From Burkholderiaceae bacterium (GTDB lineage: Bacteria > Pseudomonadota > Gammaproteobacteria > Burkholderiales > Burkholderiaceae_F), in contig JALHMQ010000012.1 of assembly GCA_022843955.1 (NCBI GenBank), positions 21,522 through 85,521 of the forward strand: a stretch of 64,000 nucleotides of DNA. Reading direction: 5' to 3'. The translations under genes and the position numbers were made by a program. The notes below the pieces were generated by a model. It made no database searches, was not told the DNA's origin, and saw only the letters and a list, made by a program, of their open reading frames with translations. This document shows, piece by piece, positions 62,885 through 64,000 of the stretch; the first letter of the stretch is position 1; each line of letters starts with the position of its first letter.

Positions 62885-63946
62885 ATGCAAGCGATGTTCA
62901 AGAAGTCTTTGTTGGCCCTGGCGCTGGCCAGCGCCACGCTGGCGACCGCCCCCGCCTCGGCACAGGAAACCGTGCGCTGGGGCATCCCCATGGCTTTCGG
63001 TTCCAACCTGCTAGCGCTGGGCGACACCATGCCCTGGGTGTCCGAACAACTGAAGAAGGTCAGCGGCGGCACCGTCAACCTGCAGATCTTCGAGCCCGGC
63101 AAGCTGTTGCCCCCGCTCGGCATCTTCGACGCCGTCTCTTCGGGCAAGGTCGAGGCCGGCTACAGCTTCATGGGCTACGAGCTCGGAAAGGTGCCGGTGT
63201 CGGCCATCTTCGGTGCCCTGCCCTTCGGCATGGAAACACCGCAGTTCGCCGCCTGGATGTACTTCGGCGGCGGCGACGCGCTGCTCAAGGAAGCGTTCAA
63301 GCCGCACAACGTGTACCCCATCTTCTGCGGCTCGATCAGTCCTGAGGCTGCGGGCTGGTTCAAGAAAGAGATCAAGACCCCCGACGACCTGAAAGGCCTG
63401 AAGTTCCGCGCCGCCGCCCTGGGCGGCAAGATCTATCAGAAGCTGGGGGCGTCGGTGACCATGCTGCCGGGCGGCGAGCTGTTCCAGGCATTGGAAAAAG
63501 GCGTGCTCGACGGCACCGAGTTCTCGCTGCCCACGGTGGATGACCAACTCGGCTTCGACAAGGTGGCCAAGAACTACTACCTGCCGGGCTGGCACCAGCC
63601 TTCCACCAACCAGTATCTGTACGTGAACACGGCGGCGTGGGCCAAGCTCAAGCCGCAGACGCAGGCGCAGATCGAGACCACCTGTACCGCCGGCGTGATC
63701 ATGGCGCTGGCCAAGTCGGAGGCCCTGCAGGGTGACATGCTGACCAAGTTCGAGAAGGAGGGCGTGAAGCTGCATCAGTTCAGCAAACCCATGCTCGACG
63801 CCTTCTCGAAGGCTTCCAAGGAAGTGCTGGCCGAGGAGTCCGCCAAGGACGCGATGTTCAAGAAGGTCTACGACAGCATGTCGGCCTTCCAGAACAAGAA
63901 CCGCAAGTGGCACGACCTGGGCTACCTGCCACGCAGCTACAGGTAG
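62885..63946 (+). CDS. dctP: TRAP transporter periplasmic binding protein (mannitol/chloroaromatic type)
   Basis: A 353-residue periplasmic binding protein of the DctP family, but of the group annotated for mannitol/chloroaromatic compounds, distinct from the C4-dicarboxylate one at 6714-7727. Signal peptide about 1-26 (ending PASAQ). The binding Arg is in LKGLKFRAAALGG near residue 175, and GELFQALEKGVLDGTEFSLP near residue 198 is typical. GGAGA precedes ATG 62885. No permease genes follow within the window, which ends 54 bases later. Confidence 0.93.
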   Translation: MQAMFKKSLLALALASATLATAPASAQETVRWGIPMAFGSNLLALGDTMPWVSEQLKKVSGGTVNLQIFEPGKLLPPLGIFDAVSSGKVEAGYSFMGYELGKVPVSAIFGALPFGMETPQFAAWMYFGGGDALLKEAFKPHNVYPIFCGSISPEAAGWFKKEIKTPDDLKGLKFRAAALGGKIYQKLGASVTMLPGGELFQALEKGVLDGTEFSLPTVDDQLGFDKVAKNYYLPGWHQPSTNQYLYVNTAAWAKLKPQTQAQIETTCTAGVIMALAKSEALQGDMLTKFEKEGVKLHQFSKPMLDAFSKASKEVLAEESAKDAMFKKVYDSMSAFQNKNRKWHDLGYLPRSYR

Positions 63947-64000
63947 AGCCTCGGCGGGCGGCGCGGGCGGCACCCGCCCCCCCCCCCCGCCCCCCGTTCG

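Overview
The window is high-GC DNA (about two thirds G+C by eye) from a proteobacterium, most likely a betaproteobacterium. Pointers are a DUF1841 protein, an RnfB-like ferredoxin paired with nth, a fused LivHM permease, an intracellular PHA depolymerase with a PHA-granule protein, and a CoxE-type VWA protein with MoxR. I name no genus. I found no rRNA, tRNA, CRISPR array or intact insertion sequence.

Layout, 1-24.7 kb: the 3' part of a Na+-translocating NADH:quinone reductase operon (nqrC-D-E-F, a CBS-domain protein, apbE, nqrM) ends at a hairpin and meets a C4-dicarboxylate TRAP operon (dctP-dctQ-dctM). Then come pepN, fbp, an isoprenylcysteine-methyltransferase-like membrane protein, a rearranged pentapeptide-repeat gene, an SDR, a sugar dehydrogenase with a small cytochrome c, an MFS exporter, a second SDR, quinone oxidoreductase, an EamA transporter, an SMR exporter, a SlyD-like isomerase, a RoxA-like ribosomal oxygenase and a YkgJ cysteine-cluster protein.

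24.7-50.8 kb: a PHA-granule protein, a D-2-hydroxyacid dehydrogenase coupled to an Mrp-type antiporter operon (mrpAB-C-D-E-F-G), a CaCA antiporter, an orphan LutC with an aminotransferase, a CHRD protein, pncB, a Liv ABC transporter (K-HM-G-F), a 7Fe ferredoxin, phaZ, rnfB-like/nth/DUF1841, two tandem monohaem cytochromes, and moxR-GNAT-GFA-coxE. This is mostly core metabolism with a sodium-energetics theme (NQR plus Mrp).

50.8-62.5 kb looks accessory: TerC with a His-rich small ORF upstream, a membrane protein, an NhaR-like regulator, a fused SecDF, a TerB-like protein, and a compact cluster of two HPF-like proteins, a phosphodiesterase, a lipid kinase and a DUF3616 protein. A broken 5' copy of the terB-like gene lies at 53600-53669 and a beheaded gspE at 62072-62525, so this part has been rearranged. 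The window closes with a second TRAP binding protein and a poly-C run.

The most striking observation is at 12.5-12.8 kb. The two halves of a pentapeptide-repeat gene lie on opposite strands, and the intervening 161 bp is bounded by a perfect 9-bp inverted repeat. Flipping the segment on paper joins the halves in frame. A second oddity is a decayed chimeric fragment at 36.6-36.8 kb that joins aminotransferase-like and pncB-like sequence next to the intact genes.
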